Origin: Sipunculus nudus
Taxonomy: Eukaryota > Annelida > Sipuncula > Golfingiida > Sipunculidae
Assembly: GCA_026874595.1 (NCBI GenBank)
Contig: CM049314.1
Location: forward strand, 73,612,300-73,676,299
Reading direction: 5' to 3'
Length of the DNA stretch: 64,000 nt
The notes under the pieces were generated by a model, which saw only the letters and a list, made by a program, of their open reading frames with translations, did not search any database and had not been told where the DNA came from. A program made the translations under genes and the position numbers. This document shows positions 11,268 through 23,394 of the stretch, in pieces (position 1 is the stretch's first letter; each line of letters begins with the position of its first letter).

Positions 11268-11299
11268 AATACTACTACTACTACTACTACTACTACTAT
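11268..11299. repeat. (ACT)n microsatellite
   Basis: About ten ACT units. Confidence 0.9.
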
Positions 11300-12290
11300 A
11301 GAGCCTAATCCAAAGACATTATGGTATACTTTTAAATAGTCCTTTATTTAGGTAATTTGACTCTCACTTACCTCAACAACTTTTACCTGATTTATTATTT
11401 AGGTATAAGTTAGTTCCGTATCCTTTTGAAAAAAAAATATTGTGATAAATTAAATGATTTTCATCGTGTGTTGCCACAGTTAACACATGCTCATCTTCTA
11501 AAGACTATTGTTCTTTTCGGGGAAACCGCTTGTCCCGATTTTAGTAAAATTTCCTCTGGTATTCCATTTATACCTCTCACCTAGTAATTTAATTAAAGAG
11601 TTTCGCGTATATTTAACAAATTTGTGAGGTCCACATTTCATTATATGTTCACGTTGTTAGTTTGTAAACAATTGTTTGGTAAACAGATTATATAAAAATA
11701 TAAGGATGACTTTATATCAGTAACATGTCACTATATTGTCAACTTGGCTGCGATGTGAACAGTTCGTTCTAATATTGCAGGTAAAATTTAAAATCCCTTT
11801 ATACGATAATTTAGGAAATATTATACACAAACATGTATGAACTTCATTGAAATATTGCATGATAATTACACATTGTAATAATGATTTTGCATTAAATGCA
11901 CTCTGCGCTATTAGTTGACACAGATAGCCCTTTTTTATTGCCAACTCGAATTCACTGATGATATTTTAAGTAAATAGAATTAACAGTTAAGATCTCGTGA
12001 CATAAAACTGTTAACATGTAGTTAATATAAATAGAGGGTACATACAACTCATAAGCACATTTCACAAAAACGTTTTTTTTTCTATCTGTTAACCTGTCTT
12101 TTGAAGGAGACAAGAAGGCTCTTTAATAGACAGTATGTTATGTCTGATCATTTTTTTATTATCTGTTAAAGATAGAGTAAATTTGGAGAAAATTCCCCAG
12201 GAGTCGATCATTTTTGGTAATCCTGATCGACGGCCTGTGACAAATGAAATTTTATGTATTTTTAGCTCAGCCAACTGAAAGTCCGATCAC
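11300..12290. other. No gene recognised
   Basis: AT-rich. The minus-strand frame 11717-11944 has no recognisable features. Confidence 0.5.
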
Positions 12291-12295
12291 TCTTT

Positions 12296-12970
12296 GTCCG
12301 TCGTCCGTCCGTCTGCCCTTCTGTATTCCTTTAACAGGGCACAAATCGTAACCGCTGAACCTGAAATCTTTTAACTTGAAATCCGGGGCGGTCCATGAAA
12401 AACTCCTTGGAAACCTGAATTTAGGTCTCTGTTACCCATATCCTCCGAGCTATGGGGTTCGTAAGCACCCCAAAAATAATTAAAAAATTGACACAAAAGC
12501 TCTAGTATCTGAATAACTAACGCATTGATATCGCAATGATTCTTCGCATGCATATTGACCATGAAGTGTGTCAATTTCTGCAGACTAGTGGCGCCACCTG
12601 TATTTTTTAAAGCTTATTTTCTCTATTTTTTAGACTTTTAAATGAAGCAGTGTGGCTGTTAACAAAGCACAAACTGTAACCGTTAGACCTATAGAATCGT
12701 CCAACTGTGCATCCAGGGAGGTCTTAAATCTCATTGGAAACCTGAAATTAGACCACAGCGGCCTATATTCTGTATCTAGGTATGTGAAAGAACATGAATT
12801 GAGCACCCTATAGGACAGGTTTGCATAAATGGTTACAGTTAGACCTAGAAACTTCTAATTTGATTAAGATCCAAGGATATTCTCGTAAACATTTCTATGG
12901 AAAATGAAATAATGTCACTGTGTCCTATATTCTGCAAGTTGTGTGAGAGACCATTATGATATGTAACTAA
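12296..12970. repeat. Three diverged tandem copies of an unnamed repeat
   Basis: Copies at about 12337-12470, 12660-12790 and 12820-12960 share, in order, an AACCG(C/T)(T/G)GAACCT or TTAGACCTA word, a TCC(A/G)GGG-type word, TTGGAAACCTGAA(A/T)TTAG, and CCTATATTCTGC-like sequence. The CGTCCGTCCGTC start at 12300 resembles that of the repeats at 7.1-7.9 kb. Not coding as it stands. Confidence 0.5.
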
Positions 12971-12979
12971 AGTTTCATC

Positions 12980-15200
12980 CGGGTTTTACACCCATCCAAC
13001 TCAATTGAAGAAATACTCATAAAGTGATAATAATATTTATAATGCATAAATCATTATTTACAATATATACAGGAAATAAGTTTAAGTTAAAAAAAAACTG
13101 TCATGGTGTGACACCCATATTTGATTCAAACGTTATATTTAGCTAACAAGTAGAAGAAGGTGTGTCTCCTAACCACAATAAATCACAGTGTCCAGAATAC
13201 AGATACGGATACGACCCCTGGGGCTGCGGAGGAGCCGCTCACAGTATGACAAAGTCCATCTTCAACAAACGACAAAGTAACGTCCAATGAGAAAACCAGG
13301 CCTGGTGACCATCTTGACACTTCGAGTAACAAACTCAGCCCATACGAGATCGGGCATACATGTGGCATTTTTTATGAATACGCGTCGTGACGTCGCGGTG
13401 CGTGTACCAAGAAAAGTTCCAGTTGTTCACGTTAATATATAGTCCGCTAAACAAACACGATTCGAGTTTTTTGCATGTTCCCGTTGTTAAATTGTTTTCT
13501 GTGGTGTTATGCTTCACCGCCCGCCGACCGATCGTCTCCTTGCACTTTCTCGACCGATTATCTGTAGGGTCCCGGCCGTCACTGACGTAGCCACAGTAAC
13601 CACATAACAACATGACCAACATGACCTCATGTGATATTGCACCTGTGCATTTGAACAATTATTTATGATTCATATATGGTAAAATTATGCTTTCCACGGC
13701 ATCAGACTAACAACAGAAGTATTTGCACAATAAGCCTACTCAAGCGTCCAGACTTCGATGTATTTCAGAAATAAAGATATGAGTTGACTGATTATTTACA
13801 GGGAAAATACACAAATTATGTCGGCAATTCATCATTGTTATATATTAAAAAAATTATTTGTTGACTTTACGCAGTCAATTTAAACGGCCTTTTGCGAAAA
13901 AATGTGTCTGTCTTCGAAAAAGGTCTTGGAAAAATGACCAACTGGAATTTTTAACAAAGCTAAAACATAAAAGAATACGTTTTGCACTTTTTATAGCATC
14001 TGTACCAGCCGTCAACGTCAGTTTTTCATGATATAACTTTTACTCCTAGGACTAGGACTAGGATCTAGTTTTTTATATATAGTCATTAGACAGACACGTT
14101 TGAGCTTACTACTGGTGCTAGGTATCGATTTTAATCGGGGTGTCCGATATTACTGTAACGTGAACTTTAAGGTCAGGTCAAAGATCATGCTGCATGATCA
14201 CTCACAACTTGCTCACATACCACACTATCGTAAGATTAAGATTAAAAAAGATTAAGGTTAACTTAAACACTATTTATTAAAACAACAACAACAATTACCA
14301 TACTAATTACAAATGATCCAAGTATTTAAATACAAATCAGATCAGTAAAAGAGACCTTAAAAATGATATGAATGGTACCTGGAAATCGATGTTTTGATTG
14401 GTTACTGAACGGTAAGTCCACAAAGCATAAGTTCCCAATATTACCCCCCCCCCCCCCCTTAATCTATGACAACGAGATGCAAAAAATATGGGCAATCGAT
14501 GCCTCTATCAATAATAGACATAACGTGACCAGGTTCAAGGAAATCGCCTATCCAGAATGGCCACAAGTTTTACATTTTATAATTATTAAATAGGAATTGT
14601 CATCGACCATTCTCCGTTGGAATAAACAGTTTCAGGAATCTGTGTCACAGGCATTTATAACGTGTGCTCTTAGTGCTAACAATTACGATGAACATTGTGG
14701 GAATCTGTAGACAATAACACGCCCTTTACGCTTAAGTTTTTTACGTTTAACGCTATTGTGAGTGCAACATTGTTCCTGATTTGATACACAAAGACTTAAA
14801 CGTCATGACAAAAAATGTTCTCTGAGTTACAAATAATCTGGAGCATGACTTAACTATTCATCAACATGGGTTTGATTTAGAGTTTAGATTTGGTGCTAGA
14901 ATAGAATCTTAAGGATTTGTGAGATGATAATATCCAATATTTAACCAATACAAAAATAAGAGGATAAGAAAAAATATTTTATGACTTGCTACACACAGCT
15001 TGCTACATAAATTGTTGGATTACACAGAAGTATATATGACCTATAGACCTTTTGAATATCACCTCCTAGAAACACAACTATATTGTAACCATGTGCTAAC
15101 ATGTAATTAATGGTAAGCACATTCAAAACCTCAGACAGCTTAGGCGGAGCCTGTAGGAAATAGGAAATGCAGCACTAATTGTCAAAACACATACAACATT
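12980..15200. other. No supported gene; small GC-richer patch with open frames
   Basis: 13183-13658 is GC-richer than its surroundings and open on both strands. The longer minus frame (13335-13658) contains a hydrophobic MLVMLLCGYCGYVSDG segment that could be a signal peptide, but no conserved domain follows and the plus frame is equally open. The rest is AT-rich with a C15 run at about 14445. Confidence 0.35.
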
Positions 15201-15212
15201 TACAACGCTGTA

Positions 15213-15395
15213 AATTCACACATACAAGTCTTAAAATATATACCTATAATCTAAAAAATTGTGCAATTTCATGTATCCAAAGAAAACCTTGACTACCCAA
15301 ACTTCCATAAATTCACACATATGTCTCTTAAAATGTATACCTATATTGTAAAAAAATATGCTATTTCATATATCCAAACAAATCCTTAATTCCCC
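15213..15395. repeat. Tandem duplication, about 95-bp period, two copies
   Basis: 15213-15300 and 15308-15395 share AAATTCACACATA, CTTAAAAT(A/G)TATACCTAT and ATTTCATGTATCCAAA-type segments in order, with moderate divergence. Confidence 0.75.
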
Positions 15396-15877
15396 CAACG
15401 CCCATGCTTTTATTAAAGCAGTCCTGGCATGTTGTGAAATTGGTACTTTTTTTAAAATTTAGATCAAAAATCCTATTTATCTTTAAACCTGACGTTTAAT
15501 GATCCGTATACAAGTTATATGTACTACTTCTAAAATATATGCGCAATGTTCAGTGAAACAGAGTATAGTAAGACATTGTATAACATGGTGCATGACGGTG
15601 TCTTATAGTAATAAAGAGGTTTGGTAGATGCAGACAATTATATCCTACTTAAGATGTTTAATGAGATGTGAAAACAATGCTTTTAAAATATAAAATCTGA
15701 TTTCGTAATGTTCAACCTTCTGACAGTACTCTTATTCTATCGTAATAATAATGAAGATACGCCCATGGATGTGTATATTAACAGGCTTCTGACTAGATTA
15801 TACATGAAGCTTAACGATTACAATTAAAGAAAGCTCATATAACAATAATATCTACGATAATTCATATTATTAAACAT

Positions 15878-16786
15878 TCAAAATTTTAGAAACACTGCTA
15901 GAGTGTCGGCCGTTTCCATAGCAATTGAATCAGCAAATCGCTCAGCTTGTCCATTTTTGGAGTACATGAATGCAGGCCAGTTATTGTATTTTGAAGTTAC
16001 AAAATCACAAACATCATGGGGCGTGTCTTTTTCTATTACCATCATCCAGCCTACGTCACCAGGACAGCCGCTGTAATACCAGCTTACAAGAAATCTTCGA
16101 TATGCACCCCCTGTGTCCTCAGGGTTGCCCATTATAGAAAACTTACATCCCAGACCAGTGCAAGATGGTGAAAACATTTTTACTTTGATATCTGAATAGG
16201 TACCAGACTGAAATCTATCAAGTGAAAACCAGTTCATCTTGTCACTCCCGATAGCATTGAATAAAAAATGAACAACTTCACTGCCATTCTTGTATAACAC
16301 AAACTTGGCCTCTGATGGATTCATTGATTCCCATATATCCACAAGTCCACTTTTGTGATGACTTGTCGCTTGGATGGTGGGGTTTGATGGGTTCCCGTCC
16401 CATGACGTCAGATTGGTACCTCCTTGCGACGTCCACAAATTAGCGACACTCTGAGAAATACCAGCGGTGGCGTGAAATACAAGATACCATCCACAGGGCG
16501 GGTTCATAGCTATGTACAAGTCAGTGTGTGCGGAACTCACGAAAGACCCGTCATTCTCACCCTCCTTGTAAAGGCGGCATATTTCTTCTTCAGAAACCCA
16601 CTCGAAGGAATTACACTTGGGATTGTTAGCGCAAGAAGAGAAGCAATACGTCAAAGAAGTCTTTGTTGTATATACAGGAGAAGCAGCTGATAATCCTGAA
16701 CCTGGAAAATGTTTAAATTTCTTGGCTAACAAAGATCTTCCAATCACAAATAGAATTACAGTTGATAAGTAGTTGATGTAGTACAT
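15878..16786 (-). CDS. Secreted PAN/Apple-like protein, paralogue A
   Basis: A 302-residue product, probably secreted; molecular role unknown. Residues 1-21 form a signal peptide (hydrophobic core LSTVILFVIG, ending SLLA before KK). Residues about 24-95 look like a short PAN/Apple module, with cysteines at 48, 52, 58 and 70 in the pattern YCFSSC, CNSFEW, ICRLYKEG. PAN modules commonly bind proteins or sugars, which is family knowledge. Residues about 98-302 form a conserved domain I cannot name, with landmarks CGWYLVFHATAGISQ, NWFSLDRF, SGCPGDVGWMMV and ADTLAVFL. NLT at 125 and NGS at 167 are possible glycosylation sites. An upstream in-frame ATG (16888) would add 34 residues, but it would bury the signal peptide and has a weak context; the chosen ATG has A at -3 and paralogue C supports it. 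The coding region is intronless as seen; an upstream noncoding exon cannot be excluded. Confidence 0.85.
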   Translation of the reverse strand: MYYINYLSTVILFVIGRSLLAKKFKHFPGSGLSAASPVYTTKTSLTYCFSSCANNPKCNSFEWVSEEEICRLYKEGENDGSFVSSAHTDLYIAMNPPCGWYLVFHATAGISQSVANLWTSQGGTNLTSWDGNPSNPTIQATSHHKSGLVDIWESMNPSEAKFVLYKNGSEVVHFLFNAIGSDKMNWFSLDRFQSGTYSDIKVKMFSPSCTGLGCKFSIMGNPEDTGGAYRRFLVSWYYSGCPGDVGWMMVIEKDTPHDVCDFVTSKYNNWPAFMYSKNGQAERFADSIAMETADTLAVFLKF

Positions 16787-17974
16787 GATTACCAAATCTT
16801 TCTTCTCGAGCTCTTCTTCGCTGATTTTGGTGGTGTACGATAGAGAATAGAAGGCGATGGTTGTTCTTTCCTGGTCATTAGTTAACATAGAACATCTTCA
16901 ATGAAGAAAGTCTCCTATCATGAACGAAATAATTTCTGCACCAGTTATTTCAAGATATCGATGTGCTCCATGTTCTGTAAATGGTTATCGTGGTATCCAG
17001 TTCCCGTCTTTTGCGTGCTGATGGTTTACCGGCGAAACATTAAATGAATCAAGAGCAGTCCCGCACCTACGGGAACATTAACCTTATTGTCAATAGATTT
17101 AATAACCGGTGTTATTGTTAACATCACTTCATTATTTATTGCGGCTAGCCGCTCAACAGAGCCCCATGTATGACCAGATTCGGATACAATACAGGATTCA
17201 ATCGATTAGTCTGTCACTAATGCTGCATTGGTTTCTCCAGAGTGGGCCCATTTCTCGCTGAAACGTACTGAGTGAATAAAAACTGAGTGAAAATTACTTC
17301 TTTACCTGACCAGTCACAGTTTGAGCAATCCGCCAAACTTTATTTTGTTTTACGGTCTGTGATATAGCCATAGTATACTGTGAAACATTCTACTCTTCGC
17401 TGAGTTTGCTGGCCATAATTTGTGTATTTCCGAGTTAAGATTCTCCAATTTGTCAAAAAGGTTGATTGGTGGAGCAATTCGCAGTTACTTTCGAACATTT
17501 GATTCTAAATTTAAGAATATTACTAAACCTATAAATGGAAAATCTGACATACAAATAATAACATGGTAAAAGAGATTACATATCATCCTAATCATTTTAT
17601 ACCCAGTCAAGTAAAATATTGTTAGTAAAAATCTGAAGCCTGATTACTTAAAGAGCAGACCACTTTACCTGTGACAGTTACTGTATATTCGGCATAGTCA
17701 TTTACACGTATCACTGCCGCTAACTTAGCTTCCTGGATACTTAATTTGACATTTCACGGGCGTCTGTCAACAACAACAGCGTTAAAATATTCATCAGCCT
17801 GAAGCAATATTTACAGATGTTTCATATGTTATATATTTTGTGTCCGGATAAGGTTGCATTTTGTTTCTCATATTGTTTCTGTTCGTTCAATGTTGTGTTT
17901 ACTTAATATGGTGCTATAAAGAACATCACAATCACCAATTGTACTGATTTAACGTAGCTTTAACGGTTTATTGA

Positions 17975-18252
17975 AACAAACTAGAAAAAGGCACTCAGAG
18001 AGCGCAGACCTCCGCCCCGATATGCCATTGTCAGACATATAGAAATTTCCTTTTAAAAATTCCTTGATCCTGATGGTGACCCGGATCACCCCTAAAATTT
18101 AATCAATTGTTCCTTCTAGCATTGCTGAGTTATCCTGTAAATTTTAATTGAAATTCGTTTTAAACTTTTTTTAGTAATATTGCCAAGAGATAAACAAACA
18201 GACAGAAAGATCAACGCCGGCAAAAACACAACTTCCTTAGCGGAGGTAATTA
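17975..18252 (-). repeat. Widespread GCGGAGGT-ended repeat, copy in unit A
   Basis: Read on the minus strand it runs from TACCTCCGCTAAGGAAG to GGCGGAGGTCTGCGCTCTC, GAGTGCC. The middle contains GGGTGATCCGGGTCACC. From memory, a repeat with these words occurs in many aquatic animals; this was not checked. The CCTTAGCGG end can form a small hairpin. The copy at 26527-26806 is its duplicate in unit B. Confidence 0.7.
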
Positions 18253-18427
18253 ATAACCGCTGTGAAAACTGACAAGAGAGCATTTAATTTCCTCATATAG
18301 CGTTCAGCGAGTTAGCCAGATGCAGATTCATCAAACACTTCACTGACGGAGCAAAACCACCGCTGTTGTGAAGGCTCCATGTGTTATATACTAGTTTGCA
18401 ATTTGATAAATTGACACATCAGCAGAA

Positions 18428-18635
18428 GAGGATCCAGGGGTGAGAGTCCAGTTAGTCCGACCCCCCCCCCCCCCCGCCCCCCCCCCTTTCCAGCTGCTAC
18501 AACTTTTTTTATAGTTTCAGGTCGATTCTTTTGCGGACTGGACCCCTTTTTCCGGACTGTTGGATTTTTAGGGGGGTTTCATTAGTCCTTTTGGGTGACC
18601 CCTCCTTTTCCTAAATCCTTAATCCGTCCCTACCC
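18428..18635. mobile_element. GGATCCAGGGG-ended MITE, copy in unit A
   Basis: Left end GAGGATCCAGGGGTGAG and right end CCTAAATCCTTAATCCGTCC form an imperfect inverted repeat. The interior has a C-rich run (about 18462-18486) and CCCCTCCTTTTCC. The element at 56425-56600 is a second copy with cleaner ends (GCGGATCCA and TGGATCCGC). No coding capacity. Confidence 0.7.
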
Positions 18636-19360
18636 AGCTTCATCGGAAATGTAGCCGCTGACGCAGGAATGTACTTGAAGAAGGGAAACGGTTTTCATAT
18701 AGTGACCAAACGTATAGAATATATTATGAAGACAACCTAAACGTTGTCAGAATACAGACTGGAAAAATTATGAATAACTGATAACACTTATAGCACTTGA
18801 TAATCTACTGATAAAAGTAAAATACGTCTCTATTTCTCCAATTTTACTTAACACAATCCGCAAAGTTTGTTTACATTACCAGACAGCAGCATACTATTAG
18901 TACGCGCATATGATAAATGAAACGTTATTAAGCGAAATGTTTCTGATTGTTGACATCTGGTCTATTTTACCAGAACACACCAGACTTTCAATACGTGCAG
19001 TTTCGAAATAAAATGACACAGATGAAAAGTAATTAAGGGAATTGTTTCTGATTCTCAAGAAAGAAGACTAAATTATGACGATGGTAAAATGTTTATAACT
19101 GCTCAGATTTTCTGCCGTATTCAGGGATTATTGATGTAAATTTCCACTGCTTAATGGGGGTTCTCATTTCGTGAAAACGGAAAGCTGCAGAGAACAAATC
19201 CATCGCTGGACCTCATTTACTTACATTCCAACCATAGACTGACGCTCTGCCGGTCGACTGAACACCATCCATAATGAATACCATGAAACGATGATAACAA
19301 TACGATTAGTTGATGTCTGTGCAACACTTGACAGGTTTGACAGCCTTTTAGGACATATTA

Positions 19361-20075
19361 GTGTAGACGGGGATGTATTTCCGTAGGAATTTGATGCCCA
19401 AAATGCGAAATTGACTGATTGAGGATAAACAGGATATGAACTAATGGAAAATGTTAGGTAACAAATTTTCAGATCCCTCTAACACCGACAATCCAAGATG
19501 GCCGCCTTCACCCATGGGAATTCTTGAGTGTTGGGGATATAGCGTACTTGCACGTGTAACAGAACCACGTTTTCTCAGGAACTGAATAAGATAATGCTTG
19601 TTTTCATTTAATTGCACCAAAGCTGATCAATGTATGCTGGTTATAATTTTTATGAACCCTGTGACCCCATGGAATCCAAGATGGCCACCACTGCAGTCTT
19701 AACATAGAGATAATGCTATTATACTGTAATTGTCGCTTAATACTTAATGATATTGGATCGCTCTATACGTTCTTTAATGTGTTCTGTCGATTGCAACTAA
19801 AAAGGAGTTTCCATGAGCTCTGTGACCCCAGGGAATCCAAAAGGGCCGCCATGGCAATCTGAACATAGAGATAAAGAATAAACATTGTGATATTAGATAA
19901 TTGGATCGATTTATACTTTTTTAAACGTTTTCTGTTAATTGCAACTAACCAGGAGTTGTCGGAAGCTCACACAGGGTACGCAAGGTCAAAGTCAAATGTA
20001 TGTACTAATATTTTAAAACATAAACATGTCTTGGGCACTACACTGTCATATTTCATGTGATATGGTGATCAAAAG
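19361..20075 (+). repeat. Left inverted arm of the 4.45-kb element
   Basis: About 715 bp. Longer than the right arm because it contains two tandem copies, about 158 bp apart (19655 and 19814), of a segment including CTGTGACCCCA, GGAATCCAA and AACATAGAGATAA. Confidence 0.75.
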
Positions 20076-20079
20076 GAAA

Positions 20080-20790
20080 TGGACCTTATCGAATTCATGC
20101 TCGTGATCTCTTTTTATATTGCTGATTCTCTCATCGCAGTACTACATGGTATAGGTGCCTACCATATTACAACAAAACCAACCTTTAGAATCAATATGTG
20201 TGGTTATATGGAAGATTCCAAGATTCCAAAAGCCTTGTTGGTGGTCTTGATACAGAAATATTCATGTCATATAAAACTATTCCAAGTACCTTGTAGAACA
20301 GGGGGATCGGTAGAAACTGTTGTCTGGATATTTTATATTTCTATATTATTAATCTGAATATGAGCTGAAACAGGTCTAATTGTTATAAGTTATAGATAAG
20401 GTACTTCTAAAAGCTAAAAAGAGACAATAATGCACACAAAAAATAATCAGCCATATTTGATCAGCAGGAAAGAAGGAACATTTGCATATGTAAAATGACA
20501 TATATGAGTACGCATTATTCCCAAAGGAAAGTTAGCACATTACGAGAATACAAATATCTCTACGGTACACTTGTTGGATAAAACAAACCATGTAGATCCG
20601 GGCATAAAGGCCAACACCACAGATGGAATCTTTTTTTTTTTTTATAAATTTTTTTTGGTGGAGGTAGACGCCTCCATTTTCTAATGCAAATTTAACTACA
20701 TGCATGTTCATCTGCGGATTTCTATTATTGTTTCGGAACACGTGACAGGGCAGTAACACACGCTTCATCTCATTTATATCCTGGCGTTCA
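20080..20790. other. Element interior, no gene recognised
   Basis: Contains an open plus frame 20079-20357 and a minus frame 20532-20801 without recognisable features. A T-rich run lies at 20630-20660. Confidence 0.4.
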
Positions 20791-20799
20791 CCAAGCCCC

Positions 20800-20960
20800 A
20801 ATGACTACTGGACCTGCGGGTCCGGGGTGCGTAATTATCCCCATTGCTGGGTCATGCCACCGAGGATCCCCCGAGAGGCGCACTCGTTTGTGAGTGAAAC
20901 ACGGCCGTAAGGCACGACCTTCCCATTACGCCAGGATGGAATCACTGTCGAGTGTGCGTC
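20800..20960 (-). repeat. SINE-like body fragment
   Basis: Shares GGGTCCGGGGTGCGTAAT, TCCCCATT, GGTCATGCC, CACTC(G/T)TTTGT and ACCTTCCCATTA with 32960-33230, same orientation. The tRNA-like head is not present here. Confidence 0.6.
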
Positions 20961-21239
20961 AACCAGGGAATGCAAATGCCATAATAATGTAAACTATCAG
21001 CTGTTTCCAGTGGTGAAAACTGCCCCCCCCCCCCCCCCCGGCCCGTTGAGGGCTTACACCTCTCATGTTATTTCATTCTTTTCCCATTTATTCGTGATTT
21101 TTTTTTCAGATTTATTCCCCAGCAATTAAATTATTAATTGACGTATGTGTGATTTGCTCCGTTAAGATAAAATCTAAATAATTGTATACTTAGGAAGGGG
21201 GGTCTTTCCTTAATTGCATTCTACGTGGTTATAACACAA

Positions 21240-21690
21240 GGATATAGATCCCCAAATTGCACTCATGTCTGGGTGAGGCACAGCCTTCCCGTTAGTCTGC
21301 AGGGCACCTAGTCTGGGTTGGTGTCGGCTGTTACTCTTACATGTGCTCTGCCTAGACTGCAGAAGTCATTAAATTTGCAAAGTTTAACATAGTTTATTAT
21401 TTTACCACGAAAATTAAATTTGTTGATGTTTTGTGATGGTTAACTTGGAAACACATGAATCAACATGTAACATACAATTGAATGTATGCACCGTGCATTT
21501 TATATCCTAAGTTTTAACTTGTAAAAATATAGATATTAAAGCTAAGCTCCATTAAGGTTTAACCACATTATCCAAAGATATTTAATGGAATAATAGTGGT
21601 GGAGCAGAAAATCCTTATATTTCCTATGTGAATAATGCCTCAAAATATTCCTCTTTAAATTGCATATTAAAAATTTTCTCCCTATAAAGA
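21240..21690. repeat. SINE-body fragment plus dispersed repeat copy
   Basis: 21240-21330 has CATGTCTGGGTGAGGCAC, AGCCTTCCCGTTAGTCTGC and CACCTAGTCTGGGTTGG, matching the SINE body. 21560-21690 is a diverged copy of the repeat at 9090-9440 and 58690-59000 (AAAATCCTTATATTTCC, GCCTCAAAATATTCCTC, TTGCATATT). Confidence 0.55.
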
Positions 21691-21699
21691 AGACATTAT

Positions 21700-23390
21700 T
21701 TATATCAAGGTTTTCATATCATGTGCACAGAGAAACGTTGGGGAGAAAACGCTTGAGGCTTTTATCATGCGATTATACTACCGTGTTATTGAAGGTGTTT
21801 TGATTTATGAATTGACAATTGATTTCAACATATTCTGGAATTTCAATGCCTTTAATCTCCCGATATTACCAACGATATTACCAACATATATAACAGGTTT
21901 GTTATACAGAGTATGATCATGCAGTAGAGTGTTTCCAAATTAAGGAGGGAACCTTTCCCAGAGATCTTCCAGTGTTGCTCGAATTCAAGAAGAGCGGCGC
22001 AGATTGCAAAATTTAACACCAAATCTCTTACACAGCATCATCGGCCTCCCTAATTGCATGGTGAACGGTTTCACCAAATAATATTTATAATTGGACTGTA
22101 GCAGAAAAACAAGTATTTCCGATGTTCCCACTGACTGTCTTTCTTACAGTTATCCTTATATTTTATATTCCACTGCCCATCTCAATATTATTTGAATACG
22201 TTCTAAGCGTATCTTATTGCCAGCTGCTGCGGCATTCTGGTTTTCCAAGCACGCGCATCTTCTGATCGATGCAGACCTGATAGTAATTCCTGATATTATC
22301 ATCCGTGGTAGTGGTATTTAAATCTTGAGGTGCTTGGTCCCGATTATCCGACATTAACCTATGGGGGTTCTTAAAGGTACATGTATTTGAATCCTCAAGA
22401 TGCTATTAACATGTACACACTTAACATTTTTTACGGACCACACGAGTATGACCCTGTGCACGTGCACATGTGTCGGCTTCTTTTGTCAGGGCACCATATT
22501 TTTCTGTTTTACTATTTCATTTATTTTGGGTGTAAATTACAAATATAGCTGACCTATTTCCACCCATATTCAGGTAAACTCAAAAGATATCCAGACAAAG
22601 GTTTCTACTGAAGCTCCTCGAAGTGTACCAGTCGTCTGGAATAGTTAACATGTCATAGATTGTACCTGTATCAGGATCAACAAGGTTGTTTTAATCTTTT
22701 TAAACTAACCACACAAATTGATTTCAAAATTGTTGTTTCGCATTGATACTATTGACGATTAATACTAAGCAATCAATCAGCAGAGAATCAGCAATATGTG
22801 AAATATGTAACACGTACATCAATTTCATGTTTTAAAGGGGCCCAACCACCTATCTGACCTTTATAATCTAAAGGTAATCCCTTAGAGATTTTATTCAAAA
22901 TGGGCCAGAAAACATTGATATCACGCATACAGGCTGCTTGTTTTGTTTATATCAACATGTTTATAATATGTGGGGGCTCGCCAAAATAAAACAAATTCAA
23001 CAATGGCTTCGGACTGATAGGCAAGTCTGATAGGCGAGAGTTTTGAAAATGGCGTTTTGCAACAAATAACCTTTTTTGCCTCCGCATATATGCCACATAC
23101 CATGTTAGGTTACATTTTTCCCCTTTCGTCAACATTGCAGTGTTTACAAACATGTTGTTGATCAACAACTTCATACATCCTTCACGGATGTATTATAAGA
23201 ACTTTCTAAAACCACAATTACCTTTAGATCATTAATAACAACAGAGTAAAGCCAGAAATTACAAATTCTCTTTCAAAAAGGTAGGTGAATGGGTATCTTT
23301 AAGGTCCATTTGAAAACCATATGACAGTATCTTAGTGTAATGTATTTTAATATCGTCCCTATGATATATTATTCTGCCAAGACAATTATA
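21700..23390. other. Element interior, no gene recognised
   Basis: Mixed AT-rich sequence. The minus frames at 22921-23174 overlap each other and have no domain. A stretch ends in GGCCAGAAAACATT near 22910. Nothing supports a transposase. Confidence 0.4.
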
Positions 23391-23394
23391 AATA

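Noticed and set aside
13335-13658. 107-codon minus frame with a possible signal peptide
   Set aside because: The opposite strand is equally open and no domain follows; kept only as a note.
16424-16690. Plus-strand frame opposite gene A (and 25027-25333, 56981-57211, 57415-57603 opposite B and C)
   Set aside because: Antisense shadows of the conserved minus-strand genes.
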